From Aplectana chamaeleonis (lineage: Eukaryota; Nematoda; Chromadorea; Rhabditida; Cosmocercidae), in contig JAPDOI010001537.1 of assembly GCA_029168955.1 (NCBI GenBank), positions 103,509 through 167,508 on the forward strand: 64,000 nt of DNA, given 5' to 3'. The notes under the pieces are model-generated. The model did no database searches. It was not told the origin of the DNA and saw only the letters and a list, made by a program, of their open reading frames with translations. A program made the position numbers and the translations under genes. This document shows, piece by piece, positions 39,089 to 54,000 of this stretch; positions within the stretch are counted from its first letter, which is position 1, and the number at the start of each line of letters is the position of its first letter.

Positions 39089-42000
39089 GAAGCCCTACTA
39101 AATTTCTACGTCACCCCGATCACGCCTTCTGATGCGCTACTGAATTCCCACGTCACCCCCATCACGTCTTCTGAAGTCCTACTGAGTTCCCACGTCACCC
39201 CGATCACGTCTTCGGAAGCCCTACTGAATTCCCACGTCACCCCGATCACGTCTTCTGAAGTCCTACTAAGTTCCACCGTCACCCAGATCACGTCTTCTGA
39301 AGTCCTACTGAGTTCCCACGTCACCCCGATCACGTCTTCTGAAGTCCTACTGAGTTTTCACGTCACACCGATCACGTCTTCTGAAGTCCTACTAAGTTCC
39401 ACCGTCACCCAGATCACGTCTTCTGAAGTCCTACTGAATTTCCCACGTCACCCCGATCACGTCTTCTGAAGCCCTACTGAAATCCCACGTCACCCCGATC
39501 ACGTCTTCTGAAGTCCTACTGAGTTCCCACGTCACCCCGATCACGTCTTCGGAAGCCCTACTGAATTCCCACGTCACCCCGATCACGTCTTCGGAAGCCC
39601 TACTGAATTCCCACGTCACCCCGATCACGTCTTCTGAAGTCCTACTGAGTTCCCACGTCACCCCGATCACGTCTTCTGAAGTCCTACTGAGTTCCCACGT
39701 CACCCCGATCACGTCTTCGGAAGCCCTACTGAATTCCCACGTCACCCCGATCACGTCTTCTGAAGTCCTACTGAGTTCCCACGTCACCCCGATCACGTCT
39801 TCTGAAGCCCTACTAAATTTCCACGTCACCCCGATCACGTCTTCTGAAGCCCTACTAAATTTCCACGTCACCCCGATCACGTCTTCTGAAGTCCTACTGA
39901 GTTCCCACGTCACCCCGATCACGTCTTCTGAAGTCCTACTGAGTTCCCACGTCACCCCGATCACGTCTTCTGAAGTCCTACTGAGTTCCCACGTCACCCC
40001 GATCACGTCTTCTGAAGTCCTACTGAGTTCCCACGTCACCCCGATCACGTCTTCTGAAACCCTACTGAATTCCCACGTCACCCCGATCACGTCTTCTGAA
40101 GTCCTACTGAGTTCCCACGTCACCCCGATCACGTCTTTTGAAGCCCTAGTAAATTTCCACGTCACCCCGATCACGTCTTCTGAAGCCCTACTAAGTTTCC
40201 ACGTCACCCCGATCACGTCTTCTGAAGTCCTACTAAATTTCCACGTCACCCCGATCACGTCTTCTGAAGTCCTACTGAGTTCTCACGTCACCCCGATCAC
40301 GTCTTCTGAAGTCCTACTGAGTTTTCACGTCACCCCGATCACGTCTTCTGAAGTCCTACTAAGTTCCACCGTCACCCAGATCACGTCTTCTGAAGCCCTA
40401 CTGAATTCCCACGTCACCCCGATCACGTCTTCGGAAGCCCTACTGAATTCCCACGTCACCCCGATCACGTCTTCTGAAGTCCTACTGAGTTCCCACGTCA
40501 CCCCGATCACGTCTTCTGAAGTCCTACTGAGTTCCCACGTCACCCCGATCACGTCTTCTGAAGTCCTACTGATTTCCCACGTCACCCCGATCACGTCTTC
40601 TGGAGTCCTACTGAAATCCTACGTCACCCCGATCACGTCTTCTGAAGTCCTACTGAGTTCACACGTCACCCCGATCACGTCTTCTTAAGCCCTACTAAAT
40701 TTCCACGTCACCCCGATCACGCCCTCTGAAGTCCTACTGAGGTCCCACGTCACCCCGATCACGTCTTCTGAAGTCCTACTGAGTTCCCACGTCACCCCGA
40801 TCACGTCTTCTGGAGCCCTACTGAATTCCCACGGCACCCCGATCACATCTTCTGAAGCCCTACTGAATTCCCACGTCACCCCGATCACGTCTTCTGAAGT
40901 CCTACTGAAATCCCTCGTCACCCCGATCACGTCTTCTGAAGTTCTACTAAGTTCCACCGTCACCCCGATCACGTCTTCTGAAGTCCTACTGAGTTCCCAC
41001 GTCACCCCGATCACGTCTTCTCAAGCCCTACTGAATTTCCACGTCACCCCGATCACGTCTTCTGAAGTCCTACTGAGTTCCCACGTCACCCCGATCACGT
41101 CTTCTGAAGCCCTACTAAATTTCCACGTCATCCCGATGACGTCTTCTGAAGTCCTAGTGAGTTCCCACGTCACCCCGATCACGTCTTCTGAAGCCCTACT
41201 AAGTTCCCACGTCACCTGATCACGTCTTCTGAAGCCCTACTGAAATCCCACGTCACCCCGATCACGTCTTCTGAAGCCCTACTGAATTCCCACGTCACCC
41301 CGATCACGTCTTCTGAAGTCCTACTGAAATCCCTCGTCACCCCGATCACGCCTTCTGAAGTCCTAGTCAGTTCCCACGTCACCCAGATCACGTCTTCTGA
41401 AGTCCTACTGAGTTCCCACGTCACCCCGATCACGTCTTCTGGAGTCCTACTGATCCCCACGTCACCCCGATCACGCCTTCTGAAGTCCTACTGAGTTCCC
41501 ACGTCACCCCGATCACGTCTTCTGAAGCCCTACTAAATTTCTACGTCACCCCGATCACGTCTTCTGAAGCCCTACTAAATTTCTACGTCACCACGATCAC
41601 GCCTTCTGAAGCCCTAATGAATTCCCACGGCACTCCGATCACGTCTTCTGAAGTCCTACTGAGTTCCCACGTCACCCCGATCACGTCTTCTGAAGCCCTA
41701 CTAAATTTCTACGTCACCCCGATCACGTCTTCTGAAGTCCTACTGAATTCCCACGTCACCCCGATCACGTCTTCTGAAGTCCTACTGAATTCCCACGTCA
41801 CCCCGATGACGTCTTCTGAAGTCCTACTGAGTTCCCACGTCACCCCGATCACGTCTTCTGAAGTCCTACTGAATTCCCACGTCACCCCGATCACGTCTTC
41901 TGAAGCCCTACTGAATTCCCACGTCACCCCGATCACGTCTTCTGAAGTCCTACTGAGTTCCCACGTCACCCCGATCACGTCTTCTGAAGCCCTACTAAAT

Positions 42001-45000
42001 TTCCACGTCACCCCGATCACGTCTTCTGAAGCCCTACTGAATTTCCACGTCACCCCGATGGCGTCTTCTTAAGCCCTACTGAATTTTCCACGTCACCCCG
42101 ATCACGTCTTCTGAAGTCCTACTGAGTTCCCACGTCACCCCGATCACGTCTTCTGAAGTCCTACTGAGTTCCCACGTCACCCCGATCACGTCTTCTGAAG
42201 TCCTACTGAGTTCCCACGTCACCCCGATCACGTCTTCTGAAGCCCTACTAAATTTCCACGTCACCCCGATCACGTCTTCTGAAGTCCTACTAAATTTCCA
42301 CGTCACCCCGATCACGTCTTCTGAAGTCCTACTGAGTTCTCACGTCACCCCGATCACGTCTTCTGAAGTCCTACTGAGTTTTCACGTCACACCGATCACG
42401 TCTTCTGAAGTCCTACTAAGTTCCACCGTCACCCAGATCACGTCTTCTGATGCGCTTCTGAATTCCCACGTCACCCCGATCACGTCTTCTGAAGTCCTAC
42501 TGAGTTCCCACGTCACCCCGATCACGTCTTTTGAAGCCCTAGTAAATTTCCACGTCACCCCGATCACGTCTTCTGAAGCCCTACTGAATTCCCACGTCAC
42601 CCCGATCACGTCTTCGGAAGCCCTACTGAATTCCCACGTCACCCCGATCACGTCTTCTGAAGTCCTACTGAGTTCCCACGTCACCCCGATCACGTCTTCT
42701 GAAGTCCTACTGAGTTCCCACGTCACCCCGATCACGTCTTCTGAAGTCCTACTGAGTTCCCACGTCACCCCGATCACGTCTTCTGAAGCCCTACTAAATT
42801 TCCACGTCACCCCGATCACGTCTTCTGAAGCCCTACTAAATTTCCACGTCACCCCGATCACGTCTTCTGAAGTCCTACTGAGTTCCCACGTCACCCCGAT
42901 CACGTCTTCTGAAGTCCTACTGAGTTCCCACGTCACCCCGATCACGTCTTCTGAAGCCCTACTAAAATCCGACGTCACCCCGATCACGTCTTCTCAAGTC
43001 CTACTGAGTTCCCACGTCACCCCGATCACGACTTCTGAAGCCCCACTAAATTTCCACGTCACCCCGATCACGCCTTCTGAAGCCCCACTGAATTTCCACG
43101 TCACACCGATCACATCTTCTGATAACCTACTGAATTCCCACGGCACCCCGATCACGTCTTCTGAAGCCCTACTGAGTTCCCACGTCACCCCGATCACGTC
43201 TTCGGAAGCCCTACTGAATTCCCACGTCACCCCGATCACGTCTTCTGAAGTCCTACTGAGTTCCCACGTCACCCCGATCACGTCTTTTGAAGCCCTAGTA
43301 AATTTCCACGTCACCCCGATCACGTCTTCTGAAGCCCTACTAAATTTCCACGTCACCCCGATCACGTCTTCTGAAGTCCTACTAAATTTCCACGTCACCC
43401 CGATCACGTCTTCTGAAGTCCTACTGAATTCCCACGTCACCCCGATCACGTCTTCTGAAGTCCTACTAAATTTCCACGTCACCCCGATCACGTCTTCTGA
43501 AGTCCTACTAAATTTCCACGTCACCCCGATCACGTCTTCTGAAGTCCTACTGAGTTCTCACGTCACCCCGATCACGTCTTCTGAAGTCCTACTGAGTTTT
43601 CACGTCACACCGATCACGTCTTCTGAAGTCCTACTAAGTTCCACCGTCACCCAGATCACGTCTTCTGATGCGCTTCTGAATTCCCACGTCACCCCGATCA
43701 CGTCTTCGGAAGCCCTACTGAATTCCCACGTCACCCCGATCACGTCTTCTGAAGTCCTACTGAGTTCCCACGTCACCCCGATCACGTCTTCTGAAGCCCT
43801 CCTGAATTCCACGGCACCCCGATCACGTCTTCTGTAGCCCTACTGAGTTCCCACGTCACCCCGATCACGTCTTCTGAAGTCCTACTGAAATCCCTCGTCA
43901 CCCCGATCACGTCTTCTGAAGCCCTCCTGAATTCCACGGCACCCCGATCACGTCTTCTGTAGCCCTACTAAATTTTCACGGCACCCCGATCACGTCTTCT
44001 GAAGCCCTACTAAATTTCTACGTCACCACGATCACGCCTTCTGAAGCCCTAATGAATTCCCACGGCACTCCGATCACGTCTTCTGAAGTCCTACTGAGTT
44101 CCCACGTCACCCCGATCACGTCTTCTGAAGCCCTACTAAATTTCTACGTCACCCCGATCACGTCTTCTGAAGTCCTACTGAATTCCCACGTCACCCCGAT
44201 GACGTCTTCTGAAGCACTACTGAATTCCCACGTCGCCCCGATCACGTCTTCTGAAGTCCTACTGAGTTCCCACGTCACCCCGATCACGTCTTCTGAAGCC
44301 CTACTGAGTTCCCACGTCACCCCGATCACGTCTTCTGAAGCCCTACTGAATTCCCACGTCACCCCGATCACGTCTTCTGAAGTCCTACTGAGTTCCCACG
44401 TCACCCCGATCACGTCTTCTGAAGCCCTACTGAATTCCCACGTCACCCCGATCACGTCTTCTGAAGTCCTACTGAGTTCCCACGTCACCCCGATCACGTC
44501 TTCTGAAGCCCTACTAAATTTCCACGTCACCCCGATCACGTCTTCTGAAGCCCTACTAAATTTCCACGTCACCCCGATCACGTCTTCTGAAGTCCTACTG
44601 AATTCCCACGTCACCCCGATCACGTCTTCGGAAGCCCTACTGAATTCCCACGTCACCCCGATCACGTCTTCTGAAGTCCTACTGAATTCCCACGTCACCC
44701 CGATCACGTCTTCTGAAGTCCTACTAAATTTCCACGTCACCCCGATCACGTCTTCTGAAGTCCTACTGAGTTCTCACGTCACCCCGATCACGTCTTCTGA
44801 AGTCCTACTGAGTTTTCACGTCACACCGATCACGTCTTCTGAAGTCCTACTAAGTTCCACGTCACCCCGATCACGTCTTCTGAAGTCCTACTGAGTTTTC
44901 ACGTCACACCGATCACGTCTTCTGATGCGCTTCTGAATTCCCACGTCACCCCGATCACGTCTTCGGAAGCCCTACTGAATTCCCACGTCACCCCATCACG

Positions 45001-48000
45001 TCTTCGGAAGCCCTACTGAATTCCCACGTCACCCCGATAACGTCTTCTGAAGTCCTACTGAGTTCCCACGGCACCCCGATCACGTCTTCTGAAGTCCTAC
45101 TGAAATTTCCACGTCACCCCGATCACGTCTTCTGAAGTCCTACTGAGTTCCACCGTCACCCCGATCACGTCTTCTGAAGCCCTACTAAATTTCCACGTCA
45201 CCCCCATCACGCCTTCTGAAGCCCTACTAAATTTCCACGTCACCCCGATCACGTCTTCTGAAGCCCTACTGAATTATCACGTCACCCCGATCACGTCTTC
45301 TGAAGTCCTACTTAGTTCCCACGTCACCACGATCACGTCTTCTGAAGCCCTACTGAATTTCCACGTCACCCCGGTGACGTCTTCTGAAGTCATACTGAGT
45401 TCCCACGTCACCCCGGTTACGTCTTCTGAAGCCCTACTGAATTTCCACGTCACCCCGATCACGTCTTCTGAAGTCCTACTGAGTTCCCACGTCACCCCGA
45501 TCACGTCTTCTGAAGTCCTACTGAGTTCCCACGTCACCCCGATCACGTCTTCGGAAGCCCTACTGAATTCCCACGTCACCCCGATCACGTCTTCTGAAGT
45601 CCTACTGAGTTCCCACGTCACCCCGATCACGTCTTTTGAAGCCCTAGTAAATTTCCACGTCACCCCGATCACGTCTTCTGAAGCCCTACTAAATTTCCAC
45701 GTCACCCCGATCACGTCTTCTGAAGTCCTACTAAATTTCCACGTCACCCCGATCACGTCTTCTGAAGTCCTACTGAGTTCTCACGTCACCCCGATCACGT
45801 CTTCTGAAGCCCTACTGAGTTCCCACGTCACCCCGATCACGTCTTCTGAAGTCCTACTGAGTTCCCACGTCACCCCGATCACGTCTTCTGAAGTCCTACT
45901 GAGTTCCCACGTCACCCCGATCACGTCTTCTGAAGTCCTACTGAGTTTTCACGTCACACCGATCACGTCTTCTGAAGTCCTACTAAGTTCCACCGTCACC
46001 CAGATCACGTCTTCTGATGCGCTTCTGAATTCCCACGTCACCCCGATCACGTCTTCTGAAGTCCTACTGAAATCCCACGTCACCCCGATCACGTCTTCTG
46101 AAGTCCTACTGAGTTCCCACGTCACCCAGATCACGTCTTCTGATGCACTTCTGAATTCCCACGTCACCCCGATCACGTCTTCGGAAGCCCTACTGAATTC
46201 CCACGTCACCCCGATCACGTCTTCTGAAGTCCTACTGAGTTTTCACGTCACACCGATCACGTCTTCTGAAGTCCTACTGAGTTCCCACGTCACCCCGATC
46301 ACGTCTTCGGAAGCCCTACTGAATTCCCACGTCACCCCGATCACGTCTTCTGAAGTCCTACTGAGTTCCCACGTCACCCCGATCACGTCTTCTGAAGCCC
46401 TAGTAAATTTCCACGTCACCCCGATCACGTCTTCTGAAGTCCTACTAAATTTTCCCGTCACCCCGATCACGTCTTCTGAAGTCCTACTAAATTTCCACGT
46501 CACCCCGATCACGTCTTCTGAAGTCCTTCTGAGTTCCCACGTCACCCCGATCACGTCTTCTGAAGTCCTACTGAGTTTCCACGTCACCCCGATCACGTCT
46601 TCTGAAGTCCTACTGAGTTCCACGTCACCCCGATCACGTCTTCTGAAGCCCTACTGAAATCCCTCGTCACCCCGATCACGTCTTCTGAAGCCCTCCTGAA
46701 TTCCACGGCACCCCGATCACGTCTTCTGTAGCCCTACTGAGTTCCCACGTCACCCCGATCACGTCTTCTGAAGTCCTACTGAGTTTTCACGTCACACCGA
46801 TCACGTCTTCTGAAGTTCTACTAAGTTCCACCGTCACCCCGATCACGTCTTCTGAAGTCCTACTGAGTTCCCACGTCACCCCGATCACGTCTTCGGAAGC
46901 CCTACTGAATTCCCACGTCACCCCGATCACGTCTTCTGAAGTCCTACTAAGTTCCACCGTCACCCAGATCACGTCTTCTGAAGTCCTACTGAGTTCCACC
47001 GTCACCCAGATCACGTCTTCTGATGCCCTACTAAATTTCCACGTCACCCCGATCACGTCTTCTGAAGTCCTACTAAATTTCCACGTCACCCCGATCACGT
47101 CTTCTGAAGTCCTACTGAGTTCTCACGTCACCCCGATCACGTCTTCTGAAGTCCTACTGAGTTTTCACGTCACACCGATCACGTCTTCTGAAGTCCTACT
47201 GAGTTCCCACGTCACCCCGATCACGTCTTCTGAAGCCCTACTAAATTTCCACGTCACCCCGATCACGTCTTCTGAAGCCCTACTGAATTTCCACGTCACC
47301 CCGATCACGTCTTCTGAAGTCCTACTGAGTTCCCACGTCACCCCGATCACGTCTTCTGAAGTCCTACTGAGTTCCCACGTCACCCCGATCACGTCTTCTG
47401 AAGTCCTACTAAGTTCCACCGTCACCCAGATCACGTCTTCTGAAGCCCTACTAAATTTCCACGTCACCCCGATGACGTCTTCTGAAGTCCTACTGAAAAT
47501 CCTCGTCACCCCGATGACGTCTTCTGAAGTCCTACTGAGTTCCCACGTCACCCCGATCACGTCTTCTGAAGCCCTACTGAAATCCCACGTCACCCCGATC
47601 ACGTCTTCTGAAGTCCTACTGAGTTCCCACGTCACCCCGATCACGTCTTCTGAAGCCCTAGTAAATTTCCACGTCACCCCGATCACGTCTTCTGAAGCCC
47701 TACTAAATTTCCACGTCACCCCGATCACGTCTTCTGAAGTCCTACTGAATTCCCACGGCACCCCCATCACGTCTTCTAAAGTCCTACTGAGTTCCCACGT
47801 CACCCCGATGGCGTCTTCTGAAGTCCTATTGACTTCCCACGTCACCCCGATCACGTCTTCTGAAGCCCTACTGAGTTCCCACGTCACCCCGATCACGTCT
47901 TCTGAAGCCCTACTAAATTTCCACGTCACCCCGATCACGTCTTCTGAAGTCCTACTAAATTTCGACGTCACCCCGATCACGTCTTCTGAAGTCCTACTGA

Positions 48001-51000
48001 GTTCTCACGTCACCCCGATCACGTCTTCTGAAGTCCTACTGAGTTTCACGTCACCCCGATCACGTCTTCTGAAGCCCTACTAAGTTCCACGTCACCCCGA
48101 TCACGTCTTCTGAAGTCCTACTGAATTTCCACCTCACCCCGATGGCGTCTTCTGAAGCCCTACTGAGTTCCCACGTCACCCCGATCACGTCTTCTGAAGT
48201 CCTACTGAGTTCCTACGTCACCCCGATCACGTCTTCTGAAGTCCTACTAAATTTCCACGTCCCCCCGATCGCGTCTTCTGAAGCCCTACGAAATTCCCAC
48301 GTCACCCTGGACACGTCTTCTGAAGTCCTACTGAATTCCCACGTCACCCCGATCACGTCTTCTGAAGTCCTACTAAGTTCCACCGTCACCCCGATCACGT
48401 CTTCTGAAGCCCTACTGAATTCCCACGTCACCCCGATCACGTCTTCGGAAGCCCTACTGAATTCCCACGTCACCCCGATCACGTCTTCTGAAGTCCTACT
48501 GAGTTCCCACGTCACCCCGATCACGTCTTCTGAAGTCCTACTGAGTTCCCACGTCACCCCGATCACATCTTCTGATGCCCTACTGAATTCCACGTCACCC
48601 CGATCACGTCTTCTGAAGTCCTCCTGAGTTCCCACGTCACCCCGATCACGTCTTCTGAAGCCCTACTAAATTTCCACGTCACCCCGATCACGTCTTCTGA
48701 AGCCCTACTAAATTTCCACGTCACCCCGATCACGTCTTCTGAAGTCCTACTAAATTTCCACGTCACCCCGATCACGTCTTCTGAAGTCCTACTGAGTTCC
48801 CACGTCACCCCGATCACGTCTTCTGAAGTCCTACTGAGTTCCCACGTCACCCCGATCACGTCTTCTGAAGTTCTACTAAGTTCCACCGTCACCCCGATCA
48901 CGTCTTCTGAAGTCCTACTGAGTTCCCACGTCACCCCGATCACGTCTTCTGAAGTCCTACTGAGTTCCCACGTCACCCCGATCACGTCTTCTGAAGCCCT
49001 ACTAAACTTCTACGTCACCCCGATCTCGTCTTCTGAAGCCCTACTAAATTTCTTCGTCACCCCGATCACGTCTTCTGAAGTCCTACTAAATTTCCACGTC
49101 ACCCCGATCACGTCTTCTGAAGTCCTACTAAGTTCCACCGTCACCCAGATCACGTCTTCTGAAGTCCTACTGAGTTCTCACGTCACCCCGATCACGTCTT
49201 CTGAAGTCCTACTAAGTTCCACCGTCACCCCGATCACGTCTTCTGAAGTCCTACTAAATTTCCACGTCACCATGATCACGTCTTCTGAAGTCCTACTGAG
49301 TTCTCACGTCACCCCGATCACGTCTTCTGAAGTCCTACTGAGTTTTCACGTCACACCGATCACGTCTTCTGAAGTCCTACTGAGTTTCCACGTCACCCCG
49401 ATCACGTCTTCTGAAGTCCTACTGAGTTCCACGTCACCACGATCACGCCTTCTGAAGCCCTTATGAATTCCCACGGCACTCCGATCACGTCTTCTGAAGT
49501 CCTACTGAGTTCCCACGTCACCCCGATCACGTCTTCTGAAGCCCTACTGAATTTCTACGTCACCCCGATCACGTCTTCTGAAGTCCTACTGAGTTCCACG
49601 TCACCCCGATCACGTCTTCGGAAGCCCTACTGAATTCCCACGTCACCCCGATCACGTCTTCTGAAGTCCTACTGAGTTCCCACGTCACCCCGATCACGTC
49701 TTCTGAAGTCCTACTGAGTTCCCACGTCACCCCGATCACGTCTTCTGAAGCCCTACTGAATTCCCACGTCACCCCGATCACGTCTTCTGAAGTCCTACTG
49801 AGTTCCCACGTCACCCCGATCACGTCTTCTGAAGCCCTCCTGAATTCCACGTCACCCCGATCACGTCTTCTGAAGCCCTACTAAATTTCCACGTCACCCC
49901 GATCACGTCTTCTGAAGTCCTACTAAATTTCCACGTCACCCCGATCACGTCTTCTGAAGTCCTACTGAGTTCTCACGTCACCCCGATCACGTCTTCTGAA
50001 GTCCTACTGAGTTTTCACGTCACACCGATCACGTCTTCTGAAGTCCTACTAAGTTCCACCGTCACCCAGATCACGTCTTCTGATGCCCTACTAAATTTCC
50101 ACGTCACCCCGATCACGTCTTCTGAAGTCCTACTAAATTTCCACGTCACCCCGATCACGTCTTCTGAAGTCCTACTGAGTTCTCACGTCACCCCGATCAC
50201 GTCTTCTGAAGCCCTACTAAATTTCCACGTCACCCCGATCACGTCTTCTGAAGCCCTACTAAATTTCCACGTCACCCCGATCACGTCTTCTGAAGTCCTA
50301 CTGAAATCCCTCGTCACCCCGATCACGTCTTCTGAAGTCCTACTGAGTTCCCACGTCACCCCGATCACGTCTTCTGAAGTCCTACTGAGTTCCCACGTCA
50401 CCCCGATCACGTCTTCTGAAGTCCTACTGAGTTCCCACGTCACCCCGATCACGTCTTCTGAAGCCCTACTGAGTTCCCACGTCACCCCGATCACGTCTTC
50501 TGAAGTCCTACTGAGTTCCCACGTCACCTCGATCACGTCTTCTGAAGTCCTACTGAGTTCCCACGTCACCTCGATGACGTCTTCTGAAGCCCTACTGAGT
50601 TCCCACGTCACCCCGATCACGTCTTCTGAAGTCCTACTAAGTTCCAGCGACACCACGATCACATCTTCTGATGCGCTACTGAATTCCCACGTCACCCGAT
50701 CACGTCCTCTGAAGTCCTACTGAGTTCCCACGTCACCCCGATCACGCCTTCTGAAGTCCTACTGAAATTTCACGTCACCCCGATCACGTCTTCTGAAGTC
50801 CTACTGAATTCCCACGTCACCCGGATCACATCTTCTGATGCCCTGCTGAATTCCCACGTCACCCCGATCACGTCTTCTGAAGTCCTACTGAGTTCCCACG
50901 TCACCCCGATCACGTCTTCTGAAGTCCTACTGAGTTCCCACGTCACCCCGATCACGTCTTCTGAAGTCCTACTGAATTCCCACGTCACCCCGATCACGTC

Positions 51001-54000
51001 TTCTGAAGTCCTACTTAGTTCCCACGTCACCACGATCACGTCTTCTGAAGCCCTACTAAATTTCCACGTCACCCCGATCACGTCTTCTGAAGTCCTACTA
51101 AATTCCAACGTCACCCCGATCACGTCTTCTGATGCCCTACTAAATTTCCACGTCACCCCGATCACGTCTTCTGAAGTCCTACTGAGTTCTCACGTCACCC
51201 CGATCACGTCTTCTGAAGTCCTACTGAGTTCTCACGTCACCCCGATCACGTCTTCTGAAGTCCTACTGAGTTTTCACGTCACACCGATCACGTCTTCTGA
51301 AGCCCTACTTAATTTCCACGTCACCCCGATCACGTCTTCTGAAGTCCTACTAAATTTCCACGTCACCCCGATCACGTCTTCTGAAGTCCTACTGAGTTCT
51401 CACGTCACCCCGATCACGTCTTCTGAAGTCCTACTGAGTTTTCACGTCACACCGATCACGTCTTCTGAAGTCCTACTAAATTTCCACGTCACCCCGATCA
51501 CGTCTTCGGAAGCCCTACTGAATTCCCACGTCACCCCAATCACGTCTTCTGAAGTCCTACTGAATTCCCACGTCACCCCGATGACGTCCTCTGAAGTCCT
51601 ACTGAATTCCTACGTCACCCCGATCACGTCTTCTGAAGTCCTACTGAGTTCCCATGTCACCCCGATCACGTCTTCTGAAGCACTACTGAAGTTCCACGTC
51701 ACCCCGATCACGTCTTCTGAAGTCCTACTGATCCCCAGGTCACCCCGATGACGTCTTCTGAAGTCCTACTGAATTCCCACGTCACCCCGATGACGTCTTC
51801 TGAAATTCTACTGAGTTCCCACGGCACCCCGATCACGTCTTCTGAAGTCCTATTGAGTTTCCACGTCACACCGATCACGTCTTCTGAAGCCCTCCTGAAT
51901 TCCCACGGCACCCCGATCACGTCTTCTGAAGTCCTACTAAATTTCCACGTCACCCCGATCACGTCTTCTGAAGTCCTATTGAGTTTCCACGTCACACCGA
52001 TCACGTCTTCTGAAGCTCTCCTGAATTCCCACGTCACCCCGATCACGTCTTCTGAAGTCCTACTAAGTTCCACCGTCACCCAGATCACGTCTTCTGATGC
52101 GCTTCTGAATTCCCACGTCACCCCGATCACGTCTTCGGAAGCCCTACTGAATTCCCACGTCACCCCGATCACGTCTTCTGAAGTCCTACTAAGTTCCACC
52201 GTCACCCAGATCACGTCTTCTGAAGTCCTACTGAGTTCCCACGTCACCCCGATCACGTCTTCTGAAGTCCTACTGAGTTTTCACGTCACACCGATCACGT
52301 CTTCTGAAGTCCTACTAAGTTCCACCGTCACCCAGATCACGTCTTCTGAAGCCCTACTAAATTTCCACGTCACCCCGATCACGTCTTCTGAAGCCCTACT
52401 GAAATCCCTCGTCACCCCGATCACGTCTTCTGAAGCCCTACTAAATTTCCACGTCATCCTGATGAAGTCTTCTGAAGCCCTACTGAAATCCCACGTCACC
52501 CCGATCACGTCTTCTGAAGCCCTACTGAAATCCCACGTCACCTCGATAACGTCTTCTGAAGTCCTACTGAGTTCCCACGTCACCCCGATCACGTCTTCTG
52601 AAGTCCTACTGAGTTCCCACGTCACCCCGATCACGTCTTCTGAAGCCCTACTAAATTTCCACGTCACCCCGATCACGTCTTCTGAAGCCCTACTGAGTTC
52701 CCACGTCACCCCGATCACGTCTTCTGAAGCCCTACTGAATTCCACGTCACCCCGATCACGTCTTCTGAAGCCCTACTGAGTTCCCACGTCACCCCGATCA
52801 CGCCTTCTGAAGCCCTACTAAATTCCCACGTCACCCCGATGACGTCTTCTGAAGTCCTACTGAGTTCCCGCGTCACCCCGATCACGTCTTCTGAAGTCCT
52901 ACTGAATTCCCACGTCACCCCGATCACATCTTCTGAAGTTCTACTGAGTTCCCACGTCACCCCGATCACGTCTTCTGAAGCCCTACTAAATTCCCATGGC
53001 ACCCCCATCACGTCTTCTGAAATCCTGAATTCCCACGTCACCCCGATGACGTCTTCTGAAATCCTACTGAGTTCCCACGTCACCCCGATCACGTCTTCTG
53101 AAGTCCTACTAAGTTCCCACGTCACCCCGATCACGTCTTCTGAAGTCCTACTAAGTTCCCACGTCACCCCGATGACGTCTTCTGAAGTCCTACTGAGTTC
53201 CCACGTCACCCCGATCACGTCTTCTGAAGTCCTACTGAGTTCCCACGTCACCCCGATCACGTCTTCTGAAGCCCTACTAAATTTCCACGTCACCCCGATC
53301 ACGTCTTCTGAAGTCCTACTAAATTCCCACGTCACCCCGATCACGTCTTCTGAAGCCCTACTGAATTCCCACGGCACCCCGATCACATCTTCTCATGCCC
53401 TACTGAGTTCCCACGTCACCACGATCACGTCTTCTGAAGCCCTACTAAATTCCCACCTCACCCCGATCACGTCTTCTGAAGTCCTACTGAATTCCCACGT
53501 CACCCCGATCACGTCTTCTGAAATCCTGCTGAGTTCCCACGTCACCCCGATCACGTCTTCTGAAGTCCTACTGAATTCCCACGTCACCCTGATCACGTCT
53601 TCTGAAGCCCTACTAAATTTCTACGTCACCCCGATCACTTCCCACGTCACCCCGATCACGTCTTCTGAAGCCCTACTAAATTCCCATGGCACCCCGATCA
53701 CGTCTTCTGAAGCCCTACTGAATTTCCACGTCACCCCGATCACGTCTTCTGAAGTCCTACTGAGTTCCCACGTCACCCCGATCACGTCTTCTGAAGTCCT
53801 ACTGAGTTCCCACGTCACCCCGATCACGTCTTCTGAAGTCCTACTGAATTCCCACGTCACCCCGATCACGTCTTCTGAAGTCCTACTGAGTTCCCACGTC
53901 ACCCCGATCACGTCTTCTGAAGTCCTACTGAGTTCCCACGTCACCCCGATCACATCTTCTGATGCCCTACTGAATTCCCACGGCCCCCCGATCACGTCTT

